64,000 nt of DNA, taken from positions 248,001 through 312,000 of the forward strand of contig NZ_JAGGQB010000006.1 in assembly GCF_018613535.1 (NCBI RefSeq). Direction: 5' to 3'. The position numbers were made by a program, and so were the translations under genes. The notes beneath the pieces are model-generated. The model saw nothing but the letters and a program-made list of their open reading frames with translations, ran no database searches and was not told the origin of the DNA. The stretch is from Bacillus sp. ISL-51 (GTDB taxonomy: Bacteria; Bacillota; Bacilli; Bacillales; Bacillaceae). This document shows, one piece after another, positions 1 through 10,040 of this stretch. The stretch's first letter is position 1; each line of letters begins with the position of its first letter.

Positions 1-240
1 AATTTCATGACAAAGGTGTTTTTTGATCTAGGTTTTGTTAAAATAGAAGATGGTGTGCTGTCTGTAGTGAGCGGCGCGAAAAAACGCGATCTGGCAGACT
101 CGCAAACCTATCAGGTAAAACAGCAGCTGATGGAATTAGACCAGAAGCTGAATTATTCCGCGGCCAAAGAGCTGAAGGAATGGCTGAATAAGCTGATGAA
201 TCAAGATTCAGAGGCTTATGAAAGTACGAGGAGGACATAG
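1..240 (+). CDS. recJ: Single-stranded-DNA-specific exonuclease RecJ, C-terminal end (partial)
   Basis: The frame is open from the first base and closes with TAG at 238-240, so this is the 3' end of a longer gene that starts outside the window. RecJ is a 5'-to-3' single-strand DNA exonuclease of about 780 residues in Bacillus and works in recombination and repair. No catalytic motif lies in the visible 79 residues. The assignment rests on the lysine-rich C-terminal tail and on the recJ-apt-relA order known in B. subtilis. apt follows after five bases, and its ribosome binding site lies inside the recJ end, which suggests co-transcription. Confidence 0.8.
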   Translation, partial: NFMTKVFFDLGFVKIEDGVLSVVSGAKKRDLADSQTYQVKQQLMELDQKLNYSAAKELKEWLNKLMNQDSEAYESTRRT

Positions 241-245
241 AACAG

Positions 246-758
246 ATGGATCTTAAAAAATACGTAACAATTGTGCCCGATTATCCGAAAGAGGGCGTGC
301 AATTTAAAGATATTACGACATTGATGGACAAAGGCGACGTCTATCGATATGCGACTGACCAAATTGTTGAATATGCAAAAGAAAAAGAAATTGATTTAGT
401 TGTCGGACCGGAAGCACGGGGCTTTATTATCGGCTGTCCTGTCGCATATGCGCTCGGAGTCGGCTTTGCGCCTGTCCGTAAAGAAGGAAAACTTCCGCGT
501 GAAGTCATTAAAGTCGATTACGGCTTGGAGTACGGAAAAGACGTGCTGACCATTCATAAAGATGCCATTTTGCCCGGCCAGCGCGTGCTGATTACTGATG
601 ACTTATTGGCAACAGGCGGCACAATCGAGGCGACGATTAAGCTTGTTGAAGAGCTTGGCGGCGTCGTTGCGGGAATCGCGTTTTTAATTGAGCTTTCTTA
701 CCTTAACGGCAGAGAAAAGCTTGACGATTACGATATTTTAACGTTAATGAAATATTAA
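246..758 (+). CDS. apt: Adenine phosphoribosyltransferase
   Basis: Salvages adenine by joining it to PRPP to give AMP and pyrophosphate in the cytosol. The 170-residue product has the usual length of the family. The PRPP-binding loop is visible as [13 protein letters not shown] near residues 117-129, and the PEARGF segment around residue 56 is typical. The start is ATG 246 because a strong GAGGAGG site lies 10 bases upstream. The gene sits between recJ and relA, linking purine salvage with (p)ppGpp metabolism as in other Firmicutes. A terminator follows directly. Confidence 0.97.
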   Translation: MDLKKYVTIVPDYPKEGVQFKDITTLMDKGDVYRYATDQIVEYAKEKEIDLVVGPEARGFIIGCPVAYALGVGFAPVRKEGKLPREVIKVDYGLEYGKDVLTIHKDAILPGQRVLITDDLLATGGTIEATIKLVEELGGVVAGIAFLIELSYLNGREKLDDYDILTLMKY

Positions 759-770
759 CCGCATAATGGA

Positions 771-798
771 AAAAGCACTCATGACCGGGTGCTTTTTT
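771..798 (+). terminator. Rho-independent terminator of recJ-apt
   Basis: The arms AAAAGCAC and GTGCTTTT enclose a short loop and the 3' arm runs into a T tract. It lies 12 bases after the apt stop codon and before the relA promoter. Confidence 0.85.
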
Positions 799-850
799 CC
801 TATTATTTCATCATCCTGACAGAATCTTTAGGTGTTTTGAACTTCTGCCC

Positions 851-879
851 TTTACATCTCTCGTTTTTTTCTTGATAAT
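851..879 (+). promoter_or_regulatory. Candidate sigma-A promoter of relA
   Basis: TTTACA (851-856) and GATAAT (874-879) are spaced by 17 bases, downstream of the apt terminator and 37 bases upstream of the relA ATG. This suggests relA has its own promoter in addition to any read-through from apt. Confidence 0.6.
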
Positions 880-915
880 AAACTAATACAGTTTACATTT
901 AAAAAAGGTGATTCC

Positions 916-3120
916 ATGGCGAACGAACAAGTATTGACTGCCGAGCAAGTAATAGATAAAGCGCGCACCTATCTGCCGGAGGAGCAGATTGTGTTTGTTG
1001 AGAAAGCTTACCTGTACGCACATGACGCGCATCGCGAACAGTACCGCAAATCAGGTGAGCCGTACATCATCCACCCGATTCAAGTAGCGGGTATTCTCGT
1101 TGATCTTGAAATGGACCCATCCACAATTGCGGGCGGATTTTTGCATGATGTGGTGGAGGACACGGATGTCACCCTCGATGACCTGAAGGAAGCATTCTCA
1201 GAAGAAGTGGCGATGCTTGTAGACGGTGTAACGAAGCTCGGTAAAATTAAGTATAAATCTCAAGAAGAACAGCAGGCGGAAAACCATCGCAAAATGTTTG
1301 TCGCTATGGCTCAGGATATAAGAGTCATATTGATCAAGCTGGCGGATCGCCTTCATAATATGCGGACGTTAAAGCATCTTCCGCAGGAGAAACAGCGGAG
1401 AATTTCAAATGAAACACTTGAAATCTTTGCTCCTTTGGCACACCGCCTCGGGATTTCTAAAATTAAATGGGAGCTTGAGGATACCGCTCTCCGTTATTTG
1501 AATCCTCAGCAATATTACAGAATCGTAAACCTCATGAAGAAAAAGCGCGCGGAACGCGAACTTTATGTGGATGAGGTTGTCAATGAAGTGAAAAAACGTG
1601 TTGAAGAAGTCAATATCAAAGCTGACTTCTCAGGCCGTCCGAAGCATATTTACAGTATTTATCGCAAGATGGCGCTGCAAAACAAACAATTCAATGAAAT
1701 ATATGATCTGCTCGCCGTCCGTATTCTTGTCGGAAGCATTAAAGACTGCTACGCGGTGCTCGGCATAATTCACACTTGCTGGAAGCCGATGCCGGGCAGA
1801 TTTAAAGATTATATTGCGATGCCTAAGCCAAACATGTATCAATCCCTTCACACGACTGTGATAGGGCCTAAAGGCGACCCGCTGGAAGTCCAGATCAGAA
1901 CATTTGAGATGCATGAAATCGCTGAATACGGGGTTGCGGCTCACTGGGCATATAAAGAAGGCAAGGCGGCAAACGAAGAAGCGACTTTTGAGAAAAAGCT
2001 TTCCTGGTTCCGTGAAATATTGGAATTCCAAAACGAATCAACCGATGCGGAAGAATTTATGGAATCATTAAAAATTGATTTGTTTTCTGACATGGTATAC
2101 GTGTTTACGCCAAAAGGCGATGTCATAGAGCTTCCGTCAGGCTCTGTTCCGATCGACTTTTCCTACAGAATTCACTCGGAAATCGGCAATAAAACGATCG
2201 GAGCGAAAGTCAACGGGAAAATGGTGACGCTTGATCATAAGCTGAGAACGGGAGACATTGTCGAGATTTTGACTTCCAAGCATTCGTACGGACCGAGCCA
2301 AGACTGGGTCAAACTCGCCCAGACATCGCAGGCGAAACATAAAATCCGCCAGTTCTTTAAAAAACAGCGGCGTGAAGAAAACGTCGAAAAGGGCCGTGAG
2401 CTGGTCGAAAAAGAAATCAAAAACCTTGATTTTGAAGTGAAGGATGTTTTAACGCTCGAAAATCTTCAAAAGGTTGCCGATAAGTTCAATTTCTCAAATG
2501 AAGAGGATATGTATGCCGCGGTCGGTTATAACGGCATCACTGCTTTGCAGGTGGCCAACAGGCTCACCGAAAAAGAACGGAAACTGCGTGATCAGGAAGA
2601 GCAGGAAAAAATCGTTCAAGAGGTTACTGCCGAGCCTAAACAGTATCCGCAAGGGAGAAAACGGGAAGCGGGTGTCCGCGTAAAAGGCATTGACAACCTT
2701 CTCGTTCGTTTGTCAAAATGCTGCAACCCGGTGCCTGGAGACCATATTGTCGGCTTTATTACAAAGGGCCGCGGTGTATCCGTTCACCGTGACGACTGTC
2801 CGAACGTGAAAACCAATGAAGCGCAGGAGCGTCTGATTCCAGTCGAATGGGAGCATGAATCACAGGTTCAAAAGCGCAAGGAATATAATGTTGAAATCGA
2901 GATTTTAGGCTATGACCGCCGCGGGCTGTTAAACGAGGTGCTTCAAGCCGTAAATGAAACGAAAACAAATATATCATCTGTTTCCGGCAAATCCGACCGC
3001 AATAAAGTGGCAACGATTCATATGGCGATTTTTATTCAAAACATCAATCATCTGCACAAAGTGGTCGAGCGGATCAAGCAGATCAGAGACATTTATTCAG
3101 TACGCCGGGTAATGAATTAA
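916..3120 (+). CDS. relA: Bifunctional (p)ppGpp synthetase/hydrolase Rel
   Basis: Makes and degrades the alarmone (p)ppGpp in response to uncharged tRNA on stalled ribosomes. The 734 residues show the long RSH order: an HD hydrolase domain (HDVVEDT near residue 77), the synthetase domain (about 240-350, with YQSLHTTV), a TGS domain (about 390-450), the conserved cysteine pair of the zinc-finger region (KCCNPVPGD near 602) and a C-terminal ACT domain (about 660-734). Intact HD residues indicate a bifunctional enzyme rather than a synthetase-only RelA. The start ATG 916 follows an AAAGGTG site. dtd follows 12 bases after the stop, so the two are probably one transcript. Confidence 0.97.
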   Translation: MANEQVLTAEQVIDKARTYLPEEQIVFVEKAYLYAHDAHREQYRKSGEPYIIHPIQVAGILVDLEMDPSTIAGGFLHDVVEDTDVTLDDLKEAFSEEVAMLVDGVTKLGKIKYKSQEEQQAENHRKMFVAMAQDIRVILIKLADRLHNMRTLKHLPQEKQRRISNETLEIFAPLAHRLGISKIKWELEDTALRYLNPQQYYRIVNLMKKKRAERELYVDEVVNEVKKRVEEVNIKADFSGRPKHIYSIYRKMALQNKQFNEIYDLLAVRILVGSIKDCYAVLGIIHTCWKPMPGRFKDYIAMPKPNMYQSLHTTVIGPKGDPLEVQIRTFEMHEIAEYGVAAHWAYKEGKAANEEATFEKKLSWFREILEFQNESTDAEEFMESLKIDLFSDMVYVFTPKGDVIELPSGSVPIDFSYRIHSEIGNKTIGAKVNGKMVTLDHKLRTGDIVEILTSKHSYGPSQDWVKLAQTSQAKHKIRQFFKKQRREENVEKGRELVEKEIKNLDFEVKDVLTLENLQKVADKFNFSNEEDMYAAVGYNGITALQVANRLTEKERKLRDQEEQEKIVQEVTAEPKQYPQGRKREAGVRVKGIDNLLVRLSKCCNPVPGDHIVGFITKGRGVSVHRDDCPNVKTNEAQERLIPVEWEHESQVQKRKEYNVEIEILGYDRRGLLNEVLQAVNETKTNISSVSGKSDRNKVATIHMAIFIQNINHLHKVVERIKQIRDIYSVRRVMN

Positions 3121-3132
3121 AAGGAGCTTACA

Positions 3133-3576
3133 ATGAGATTAGTTGTTCAGCGCGTAACAGAAGCTAGCGTGACAGTTGACGGTGCCGAAGTCGGCCGGAT
3201 CGGTCCCGGCATTATGGCGCTTGTCGGTGTCACTCATGAAGATACTGCGGAAGATGCCGCTTATTTAGCTGAAAAAATTGTTAAACTGCGGATTTTTGAC
3301 GATGAAAGCGGGAAGATGAATTTATCGCTTTTAGACATAGGCGGAGAGCTTTTATCAGTCTCACAGTTTACGCTTTACGGTGAGACGAAAAAAGGGCGCC
3401 GCCCGAATTTTATGAATGCGGCCAAACCGGATCAGGCTCTGCACCTTTATGAGAAATGGAACGACTTTCTTCGTGAAAAAGGGATCAAAGTCGAAACCGG
3501 AACATTCGGAGCCATGATGGATGTTCAGCTGACAAACTCAGGACCGGTCACATTGATTATGGATTCTAAACAATAA
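3133..3576 (+). CDS. dtd: D-aminoacyl-tRNA deacylase
   Basis: Hydrolyses D-amino acids (and glycine from tRNA-Ala) mischarged onto tRNA. The 147 residues match the DTD family length. Both active-site signatures are present: SQFTLYG (about residues 77-83) and the C-terminal NSGPVT motif. The ATG is preceded by AAGGAG 5-8 bases upstream. It lies directly downstream of relA, an arrangement widespread in Firmicutes, and ends at a bidirectional terminator shared with yrvJ. Confidence 0.96.
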   Translation: MRLVVQRVTEASVTVDGAEVGRIGPGIMALVGVTHEDTAEDAAYLAEKIVKLRIFDDESGKMNLSLLDIGGELLSVSQFTLYGETKKGRRPNFMNAAKPDQALHLYEKWNDFLREKGIKVETGTFGAMMDVQLTNSGPVTLIMDSKQ

Positions 3577-3604
3577 AAAAGCTGCCAAACGGCAGCTTTT
3601 TTTG
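3575..3604. terminator. Bidirectional terminator between dtd and yrvJ
   Basis: Arms AAAAAAGCTGCC and GGCAGCTTTTTT enclose AAAC. The A and T tracts on either side allow it to end both the plus-strand relA-dtd transcript and the minus-strand yrvJ transcript. Confidence 0.9.
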
Positions 3605-5161
3605 TTACTGAAAATAATGTTCCAATCCGCTTTCGATTCCGTCAGTCACCTTTTCCTGGTAAGAACCGCTATGTAAAATCGTTTCCTCTTGCGGATGGCT
3701 GAGATAGCCGAGCTCATACAGCATGGCAGGCCGTTTGTTTTCTCTCAGCACGTAATAGTCTCCGAATAATACGCCGCGGTCGGGAATAGCCGAGCGCTTA
3801 ACCACTTCGGAGTGAACGTCTGAGGCAAGCTCACGATCCTTTGACGGACTGTAATAATAAGCCGTGCTGCCCCGGGTTGACGTATCAGCATAGCTGTCAT
3901 AGTGAATGCTGATGAAGGCATCTGCATTCCGGTAATGAGAAGTTGAAACACGTGACTGCAGGCTGATAAACGTATCATCCTGCCTTGTGACATACACATT
4001 TGCACCGGCAGCCCTCAATTTTCCTGCTAAAAGCTTAGCGGTTTTAATCGTTAAGTTTTTTTCGAATTGTCCCGAGTAGCCGATCGTTCCGCTGTCTTTT
4101 CCGCCGTGTCCTGGGTCAACGACAATCGTTTTGTTTTTGAGGGATCCGTTTCCGCCTGAGGCTTTAGGAGCCGGTGCTTCGCCGGATTCCTCCCCGGTTT
4201 TTGACGTTTGGACGACCCAGTTGGCCACATAAGCCGATTGGCCGTTTTCAAGCCGGACTTCATACCATTTGCCGCTCGAGCCGATAATAGGGTAGGATGC
4301 GCCCTTATTGGCCCGTTCCACGATGGAAGCAGAGGTCGAGGCCGAGCTTCTTAAATTCGTCCCGCCGTAAACGATATATGCTTTTTTCACGGAGCTTGAG
4401 CTGTCAGAGCCGCCCGAGCCGGAAGCGCTGTCTGATGAATCAGACTCCCTTAAGATGTAGTGGCTCGCCGCCCAGCCCTTTTGCCCGTTTGCTTCAATAT
4501 TCACCCACCCGTGGTCTTCGCTCAAAATCGCTACCTTTGTTCCGCGGGATAATTTTGTGATAATTGCTGAACCATGTGACGCTGCGCTTCTGACATTCAA
4601 CGAGGAAACGCCGACCGTCCCGCTCTTTGAACCGCTCTGGGATGAATTCTCTTTCGTCTCCCGTCCGCCGCTTTCCGCTGTGACGTAATCGGAAGAAACC
4701 CATCCTGCCGTACCTTGATAAGAAATTTTCACCCATCCGGTGTCTTTATCAAGCACGGACGCATGTGCGCCTTGCGGAAGCTTGCCGATGACTTCATACG
4801 AAGTCCCGGGCCCTTTTCTGATACGGAGGTCAGGGTCAGTGGAAGTGACTGTTCCGCTTTGTGCGGACGCACTGCTTGTCCCCCCGGTTGTTTTTGATAT
4901 CAGCCAGGAGACGACCCATCCGGTTTTACCGGAGCTCAGCTGAATCTGCACCCAGTCACCCTCTTCTTTGAGGATCGGATATCTTTCTCCTTTTTTCACT
5001 TCAGCTATAATTCCATAGCTCAGGCCGGGACCGCCTCTGACATTGATCTTGTCTGTTGCGATGACGGCTTCTCCTTCTGCGGCAATAACGGTATGAAATG
5101 ACGGGAGAAGTGCTGTGATGATGACGCTGCATAAAATAAGAGCAAGAGCTTTCTTATTCAT
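3605..5161 (-). CDS. yrvJ: Secreted N-acetylmuramoyl-L-alanine amidase with four SH3b repeats
   Basis: A 518-residue exported cell-wall hydrolase. A Sec signal peptide (about residues 1-28, cleaved near VIAA) is followed by four bacterial SH3 modules (about 32-92, 100-160, 180-240 and 258-320), each with an NVR- or LRxR-like strand and a GWV end, then an Amidase_3 catalytic domain (about 345-516). Zinc ligands can be seen: DPGHGG, the glutamate of FEKN, SIHYD and YELGYL. The SH3 modules should bind peptidoglycan and the catalytic domain should cut the amide bond between muramic acid and L-alanine. AAAGGAGG lies upstream of the ATG. The gene is convergent with dtd. Confidence 0.93.
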   Translation of the reverse strand: MNKKALALILCSVIITALLPSFHTVIAAEGEAVIATDKINVRGGPGLSYGIIAEVKKGERYPILKEEGDWVQIQLSSGKTGWVVSWLISKTTGGTSSASAQSGTVTSTDPDLRIRKGPGTSYEVIGKLPQGAHASVLDKDTGWVKISYQGTAGWVSSDYVTAESGGRETKENSSQSGSKSGTVGVSSLNVRSAASHGSAIITKLSRGTKVAILSEDHGWVNIEANGQKGWAASHYILRESDSSDSASGSGGSDSSSSVKKAYIVYGGTNLRSSASTSASIVERANKGASYPIIGSSGKWYEVRLENGQSAYVANWVVQTSKTGEESGEAPAPKASGGNGSLKNKTIVVDPGHGGKDSGTIGYSGQFEKNLTIKTAKLLAGKLRAAGANVYVTRQDDTFISLQSRVSTSHYRNADAFISIHYDSYADTSTRGSTAYYYSPSKDRELASDVHSEVVKRSAIPDRGVLFGDYYVLRENKRPAMLYELGYLSHPQEETILHSGSYQEKVTDGIESGLEHYFQ

Positions 5162-5291
5162 GGCTGTCCTCCTTTCTGAACTAACTAAAATATATTCTTG
5201 TATAATATCGTAATTTCCTTGCTGAATGTTAAATAAAAATAAAATGATTTGTTTATACTAGTCGTAAATACAGCGAAAAGGTGTGCAAATC

Positions 5292-5462
5292 ATGAAATAT
5301 CAACCAAAAATGGGTCGCGCGCTGCACGATACAGAAGCAAATCTGCACTTCAGTGAACAGGCCGAGGCGGGACAGACCGGCTATCTTGAAGAGACGTCTT
5401 CAGAGTTCGGGCTCTTATCGAAAGAAGCCGTTTCAAAAAGAAACAGACGGAATAAAACTTGA
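5292..5462 (+). CDS. yrzK: Small hydrophilic protein, YrzK-like
   Basis: A 56-residue ORF with a ribosome binding site AAAAGGTG and ATG 5292, ending at TGA 5460-5462. The product is polar, glutamine/glutamate-rich in the middle and ends with a basic KRNRRNKT tail. No domain is recognised. Its place between yrvJ and hisS matches yrzK of B. subtilis, which is the main reason for the name. The stop codon overlaps the -35 of the hisS promoter. Function unknown. Confidence 0.6.
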   Translation: MKYQPKMGRALHDTEANLHFSEQAEAGQTGYLEETSSEFGLLSKEAVSKRNRRNKT

Positions 5463-5487
5463 CAGAGCAGTGTAATCCCATTATTAT
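5459..5487 (+). promoter_or_regulatory. Sigma-A promoter of the hisS-aspS leader
   Basis: TTGACA (5459-5464), a 17-base spacer and TATTAT (5482-5487), with an overlapping TATAAT three bases on. It sits immediately upstream of the T-box leader and overlaps the yrzK stop. Confidence 0.75.
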
Positions 5488-5529
5488 AATAGAAATTGAT
5501 GTACATAAGAAATTATAACTATTTGAACC

Positions 5530-5796
5530 GATAATGGAGAAGAGTAGGTAAGAATGCATGGAGAAGAGAGGAACCGTCCCGGGCTGAAAGCGGATCCGCA
5601 CTGCATCTTTCTCGAAACAACACTCCGGAGGTTTCCTGCTGAACGCTTTTGCATGTTGATGCATCGGTTATTAGGCAGCGGACGTGAACCTGCGTTAAGG
5701 GCCAGAGCGGGGATGCTGAGGCATTCCAACTAGGGTGGCACCACGGGTATAACTCTCGTCCCTACTATACATGTATAGTAGGGGCGGGAGTTTTTT
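5530..5796 (+). ncRNA. T-box leader of hisS-aspS
   Basis: The conserved T-box core AGGGTGGCACCACGGGT is at 5732-5748 and overlaps the 5' arm of a strong terminator (about 5751-5796, CTCGTCCC pairing with GGGGCGGGAG, then six T). Stem I features are visible: GAGAAG/CTTTCTC closing arms, an AGTAG segment, an AGAGAGG segment, a GGAACC apical motif and GCTGAAAGC on the return strand. Uncharged tRNA should stabilise the antiterminator and allow transcription of the synthetase genes. The variable base after TGG is C, which pairs with a G discriminator base. GAT (5593-5595) and CAC (5599-5601) triplets lie near each other in the 3' arm of stem I. I cannot fix the specifier loop by eye. Confidence 0.92.
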
Positions 5797-5838
5797 GATT
5801 TCATGTTTTTAAGAAAGACAATGAAGGAGGCCTGTAAA

Positions 5839-7110
5839 ATGGCATATCACATTCCAAGAGGCACACAGGATATACTGCCGGGTGAATCAGACAGATGGCA
5901 GTTCGTTGAACAAATTATGAGAGACACATGCCGTACTTATCAATATAAAGAAATCCGCACGCCGATTTTTGAGCATACGGAACTGTTCGCCAGAGGCGTC
6001 GGTGAATCTACAGACATCGTGCAAAAAGAAATGTATACCTTTGAAGACCGAAAAGGCAGAAGCTTGACGCTTCGTCCTGAAGGCACGGCTGCTGCGGTGC
6101 GCGCGTTTAACGAAAATAAATTATTTGCGAATCCGGTTCAGCCGACGAAACTTTACTATGTCGGGCCGATGTTCCGTTATGAACGCCCGCAGACGGGACG
6201 CTTCCGCCAATTCTATCAATTCGGGATTGAAGCCATCGGTTCTAAAGATCCGGCCGTGGACGCAGAAGTAATCGCGCTTGCGATGAGCATTTACCGAAAA
6301 GCCGGCTTGAAAAATGTCAAGCTCGTGCTGAACAGCCTCGGTGATCAAAACAGCCGTCAGGCCTACCGGGAAGCGCTCGTCAAACATTTTGAACCGCGCA
6401 TCGGCGAATTTTGTTCAGACTGCCAGTCACGACTGCACACGAATCCGCTCAGAATTCTCGATTGCAAAAAAGACAGAGATCATGAGCTTATGAAAACGGC
6501 ACCGTCTATTCTTGATTATTTAAATGATGAATCGGCAGCTTATTTTCAAAAGGTGCAGCAATATATAACAGCGCTCGGCATTCCGTTTGAGATCGATCCG
6601 AACCTTGTCAGAGGGCTTGATTACTACAATCACACTGCGTTTGAAATCATGAGCAATGCAGAAGGTTTTGGGGCCATTACAACACTTGCCGGCGGCGGCC
6701 GCTATGACGGGCTTGTCGAGCAGATCGGCGGACCGGAAGCGCCGGGTATCGGTTTTGCGATGAGCATCGAGCGCCTCCTGGCAGCGATTGACGCCGAGAA
6801 AACGGAGCTTCCTGTCAATCAGGGAATTGACTGCTACATCGTCACACTTGGAGAAAAAGCGAAGGATCATTCCGTTTCTCTCGTGTACAAACTGAGAGAA
6901 GCCGGCATTTCAAGCGAAATTGATTATGAAAACAAAAAAATGAAGGGCCAATTCAAAACAGCTGACCGTCTGGGCTCGCGTTTTATAGCGATTTTAGGGG
7001 AAGACGAACTTGCCCAAAACAAAATCAATTTGAAAAATGCGGACACCGGAGAACAGCGTGAAGTGGTTTTAGATGAGCTGATACAAGTGTTAAAGGCAGA
7101 TCAAAAGTAG
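5839..7110 (+). CDS. hisS: Histidyl-tRNA synthetase
   Basis: Class II synthetase that charges tRNA-His. 423 residues from ATG 5839, chosen because AAGGAGG lies 10 bases upstream and the protein then starts [15 protein letters not shown] as in the family; an earlier in-frame ATG lacks a ribosome binding site. Motif 2 ([19 protein letters not shown]), the HisA motif ([14 protein letters not shown]) and motif 3 ([12 protein letters not shown]) are present, followed by the C-terminal anticodon-binding domain. Transcription is under T-box control from the leader just upstream. aspS starts 17 bases after the stop. Confidence 0.98.
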   Translation: MAYHIPRGTQDILPGESDRWQFVEQIMRDTCRTYQYKEIRTPIFEHTELFARGVGESTDIVQKEMYTFEDRKGRSLTLRPEGTAAAVRAFNENKLFANPVQPTKLYYVGPMFRYERPQTGRFRQFYQFGIEAIGSKDPAVDAEVIALAMSIYRKAGLKNVKLVLNSLGDQNSRQAYREALVKHFEPRIGEFCSDCQSRLHTNPLRILDCKKDRDHELMKTAPSILDYLNDESAAYFQKVQQYITALGIPFEIDPNLVRGLDYYNHTAFEIMSNAEGFGAITTLAGGGRYDGLVEQIGGPEAPGIGFAMSIERLLAAIDAEKTELPVNQGIDCYIVTLGEKAKDHSVSLVYKLREAGISSEIDYENKKMKGQFKTADRLGSRFIAILGEDELAQNKINLKNADTGEQREVVLDELIQVLKADQK

Positions 7111-7127
7111 TGAAGGAGAGGAACGCT

Positions 7128-8906
7128 ATGTTTGGAAGAACATTTTATTGTGGCGATATCACTGAAAAATCGATTGGCGAATCCGTCAAACTGAAAGGAT
7201 GGGTGCAGAAACGGCGTGATCTCGGCGGCTTGATCTTTATTGATTTGCGTGACCGTTCGGGCATTGTGCAAGTGGTATTTAATCCTGACGTATCAGCGGA
7301 AGCCCTTGCCGTTGCGGAAGGTATCAGAAATGAATACGTGCTTGATATCGAAGGAACGGTTGTTGCCCGTGAAGAAGGCACAGTGAATCAAAACTTGAAA
7401 ACAGGCAAAATCGAAATTAAGGCTGAATCGGTAACGGTGCTGAGTGCGGCAAAAACACCGCCGTTTGTGATCAGCGATCAGGCGGATGACGTTTCAGAGG
7501 ACGTCCGTTTGAAATACCGCTATTTGGATTTGCGCCGTCCGGCCATGTTCCAGACGCTGCAAATGCGTCATCAGGTAACGAAGGCGATCCGCCATTTCTT
7601 GGATGAAAATGGATTTCTTGATATTGAAACACCGATTTTAACGAAAAGCTCACCGGAAGGCGCACGTGATTACTTAGTGCCGAGCCGGGTGCATGAAGGA
7701 GAGTTTTACGCCCTTCCGCAATCACCGCAAATTTTTAAGCAGCTGCTGATGGTTTCAGGTTTTGAGCGTTATTATCAAGTGGCCCGCTGCTTCCGTGATG
7801 AAGACCTGCGTGCCGACCGTCAGCCTGAATTTACGCAAATCGATATCGAAATGTCCTTCATGAGCCAAGAAGACATCATGGCTCTCGCAGAAGAAATGAT
7901 GGCGAAGGTCATGCTTGAAACGAAGGGCGTCGAAGTCTCACTTCCGCTTCCGCGCATGACCTACGATGAAGCCATGAACAGTTACGGTTCCGATAAACCG
8001 GATACACGCTTCGGCATGCTGCTGACGGATGTATCCGACATTGTGAAGGATACCGAATTTAAAGTGTTCTCATCAGCCGTTGCAAACGGCGGCGTTGTCA
8101 AAGCCATCAATGTCAAAGGCGCAGCCGGCGACTACTCCAGAAAGGATATCGATGCGCTCGGCGTATTTGCCGGAAACTACGGCGCCAAAGGCCTTGCATG
8201 GGTAAAAGTTGAAACTGAAGGCGTTAAAGGCCCGATTGCGAAATTCTTTGATGAAGAGAAGCAGGCGAAGCTGATTGAAGCGCTTGACGCTGCTGAAGGC
8301 GATTTGCTGCTGTTTGGCGCTGACAAGTTTGAGATTGTCGCCCAATCGCTTGGCGCACTTCGGTTGAAGCTCGGAAAAGAACGCGGCTTGATCGACGAAA
8401 GCCTCTTCAATTTCTTATGGGTCGTTGATTGGCCGCTATTAGAGCATGACGCGGAAGAAGGCCGTTTTTATGCGGCGCACCATCCGTTTACAATGCCTGT
8501 ACGTGAAGATCTTGAGCTGATTGAAACCGCGCCTGAGGACATGAAGGCGCAAGCCTATGACCTTGTCTTAAACGGTTACGAACTTGGCGGCGGCTCGATC
8601 CGTATTTTCGAAAAGGATATTCAAGAAAAAATGTTTGCGCTCCTCGGCTTCACAAAAGAACAAGCGGTTGAGGAATTCGGGTATCTTCTCGAAGCATTTG
8701 AATACGGCGCTCCTCCGCACGGCGGAATTGCCCTTGGCTTGGACCGTTTGGTTATGCTTCTTGCGGGCCGCACGAATTTAAGAGATACAATCGCCTTCCC
8801 GAAAACGGCAAGCGCGAGCTGCCTGCTGACAGAAGCGCCGGGAGAAGTAAGCGACGCCCAGCTTGATGAACTTCACCTTTCTGTCAAAAGTAAAGTGAAA
8901 AATTAA
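7128..8906 (+). CDS. aspS: Aspartyl-tRNA synthetase
   Basis: Class II synthetase charging tRNA-Asp. 592 residues from ATG 7128 (GAAGGAGAGG upstream), starting [10 protein letters not shown] as in B. subtilis. An N-terminal OB-fold anticodon-binding domain (about 1-110) is followed by the catalytic core with motif 2 ([19 protein letters not shown]), the bacterial GAD insertion (about 280-420) and motif 3 ([13 protein letters not shown]). It is the second gene of the T-box operon with hisS, so histidine and aspartate charging are regulated together. Confidence 0.98.
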   Translation: MFGRTFYCGDITEKSIGESVKLKGWVQKRRDLGGLIFIDLRDRSGIVQVVFNPDVSAEALAVAEGIRNEYVLDIEGTVVAREEGTVNQNLKTGKIEIKAESVTVLSAAKTPPFVISDQADDVSEDVRLKYRYLDLRRPAMFQTLQMRHQVTKAIRHFLDENGFLDIETPILTKSSPEGARDYLVPSRVHEGEFYALPQSPQIFKQLLMVSGFERYYQVARCFRDEDLRADRQPEFTQIDIEMSFMSQEDIMALAEEMMAKVMLETKGVEVSLPLPRMTYDEAMNSYGSDKPDTRFGMLLTDVSDIVKDTEFKVFSSAVANGGVVKAINVKGAAGDYSRKDIDALGVFAGNYGAKGLAWVKVETEGVKGPIAKFFDEEKQAKLIEALDAAEGDLLLFGADKFEIVAQSLGALRLKLGKERGLIDESLFNFLWVVDWPLLEHDAEEGRFYAAHHPFTMPVREDLELIETAPEDMKAQAYDLVLNGYELGGGSIRIFEKDIQEKMFALLGFTKEQAVEEFGYLLEAFEYGAPPHGGIALGLDRLVMLLAGRTNLRDTIAFPKTASASCLLTEAPGEVSDAQLDELHLSVKSKVKN

Positions 8907-8923
8907 GATGAGCAGTTTGTTTC

Positions 8924-8952
8924 TTGAAAATCAAAATCTGCTGTGATATGAT
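8924..8952 (+). promoter_or_regulatory. Sigma-A promoter of 6S-1 RNA
   Basis: TTGAAA (8924-8929), a 17-base spacer and TATGAT (8947-8952) preceded by TGA, giving an extended -10. The expected start is about 10 bases upstream of the mature 6S-1 5' end. Confidence 0.75.
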
Positions 8953-8968
8953 TTTGACAAGTTAAATA

Positions 8969-9167
8969 AAGTCCTGATGTGTTAGTTGTATACCTAGTTT
9001 TGACCGAACATTTTTTTGATTTGGGAGCCCGCATTTTTAAATGGCGTACATGCCTCTTTTCATTCGGTAAAGAGGACTTACAAGATTTAAAAAAGGGCAC
9101 CCACCTGCTGAGAGCGGGTTCAAAACGAAGGAAAGCTGCAACGGCACAATTGGGACTTTATTTTTTA
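8969..9167 (+). ncRNA. bsrA: 6S-1 RNA (regulator of RNA polymerase)
   Basis: The segment between aspS and tcdA is the known location of B. subtilis 6S-1 RNA, and the sequence fits. A terminal helix forms between AAAGTCC at the 5' end (about 8969) and GGGACTTT at the 3' end (9152-9159), followed by a T run that ends transcription. The central part contains an open bubble flanked by GC-containing helices, including GGGCACCCACC and GAGAGCGGGTTC. 6S RNA mimics an open promoter and holds sigma-A RNA polymerase in stationary phase. Mature length would be about 199 nt. No protein is likely here, although a long open frame runs through it into tcdA. Confidence 0.9.
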
Positions 9168-9230
9168 TGTCCTGAAACAGCGGCTTCTTTAAGCCGTGAT
9201 CCTATAAAACCAGAATGTGGAGTGAGGTTC

Positions 9231-9995
9231 TTGTTACACCAGTTTTCCCGTAATGAGTTAGCGATTGGAAAAGAAGGGCTGGATACGTTGAAAAACAGCA
9301 CAGTGGCCGTTCTCGGCGTCGGCGGAGTCGGTTCATTTGCAGCCGAAGCTTTGGCGAGATCAGGGGTAGGGCGCATCTTGCTTGTCGATAAAGATGACGT
9401 TGACATTACAAACGTAAACCGCCAAATACACGCGCTCTTGTCAACGGTGGGTCAGCCGAAGACGGATTTAATGAAAGCGCGGATTGCCGATATAAACCCC
9501 GATTGTGATGTCATTGCTTTAAAAATGTTTTATACGGAAGAGACGTATGAGCAATTTTTTGACTATCCTCTTGATTATGTCATTGATGCGTCAGATACCA
9601 TTCATTATAAAATCCATTTAATGAAGGAATGCCTCAAACGGGACATTCCGTTAATCTCCAGCATGGGAGCGGCAAACAAGACAGACCCGACACGCTTTCA
9701 AATCGCTGATATTTCCAAAACGCATACTGATCCGATTGCCAAAGTCGTCCGGACAAGGCTTCGCAAAGAAGGAATTAAAAAAGGCGTACAGGTCATTTTT
9801 TCTGATGAAAGTCCGATCGTCATTCGGGAAGAGGTCAGAAAAGAAGTGGGGAATGATGAAGCGAAAATCCGCAAAGCGCAAATGCCGCCGTCTTCCAACG
9901 CTTTCGTTCCATCGGTGGCCGGCCTGATTATGGGCGGGCATGTCGTGATGGAACTTTTAAAGGATATTGAAATCAAACGAGTAAAAGATAAATAA
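9231..9995 (+). CDS. tcdA: tRNA threonylcarbamoyladenosine dehydratase
   Basis: E1-like ATP-dependent enzyme that cyclises t6A to ct6A at tRNA position 37. 254 residues are obtained with TTG 9231, which follows GGAGTGAGG by four bases and gives the family-typical MLHQFSRNELAIG start; the longer open frame upstream belongs to 6S RNA. The nucleotide-binding loop GVGGVGSFAAEALARSG (about residues 29-45), the DKDDVDITNVNRQ segment and the DASDT segment are typical of ThiF/TcdA proteins. In B. subtilis this is yrvM. It ends at a bidirectional terminator. Confidence 0.93.
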   Translation: MLHQFSRNELAIGKEGLDTLKNSTVAVLGVGGVGSFAAEALARSGVGRILLVDKDDVDITNVNRQIHALLSTVGQPKTDLMKARIADINPDCDVIALKMFYTEETYEQFFDYPLDYVIDASDTIHYKIHLMKECLKRDIPLISSMGAANKTDPTRFQIADISKTHTDPIAKVVRTRLRKEGIKKGVQVIFSDESPIVIREEVRKEVGNDEAKIRKAQMPPSSNAFVPSVAGLIMGGHVVMELLKDIEIKRVKDK

Positions 9996-10000
9996 AAAGA

Positions 10001-10038
10001 AAAACAGCCTTAGTCCTTAGTGAGTAAGGCTGTTTTTT
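10001..10038. terminator. Bidirectional terminator between tcdA and the SDR gene
   Basis: AAAACAGCCTTA and TAAGGCTGTTTT form a 12-bp stem, with A and T tracts outside. It can serve the plus-strand tcdA and the minus-strand SDR gene that ends at 10041. Confidence 0.88.
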
Positions 10039-10040
10039 AT

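Noticed and set aside
1630..2031. 133-codon minus-strand ORF inside relA
   Set aside because: Antisense shadow of a highly conserved gene; no ribosome binding site and no recognisable domain.
8979..9230. N-terminal extension of tcdA by about 84 codons
   Set aside because: The segment is 6S-1 RNA plus its terminator; the TTG at 9231 has a proper ribosome binding site and gives the family-length protein.
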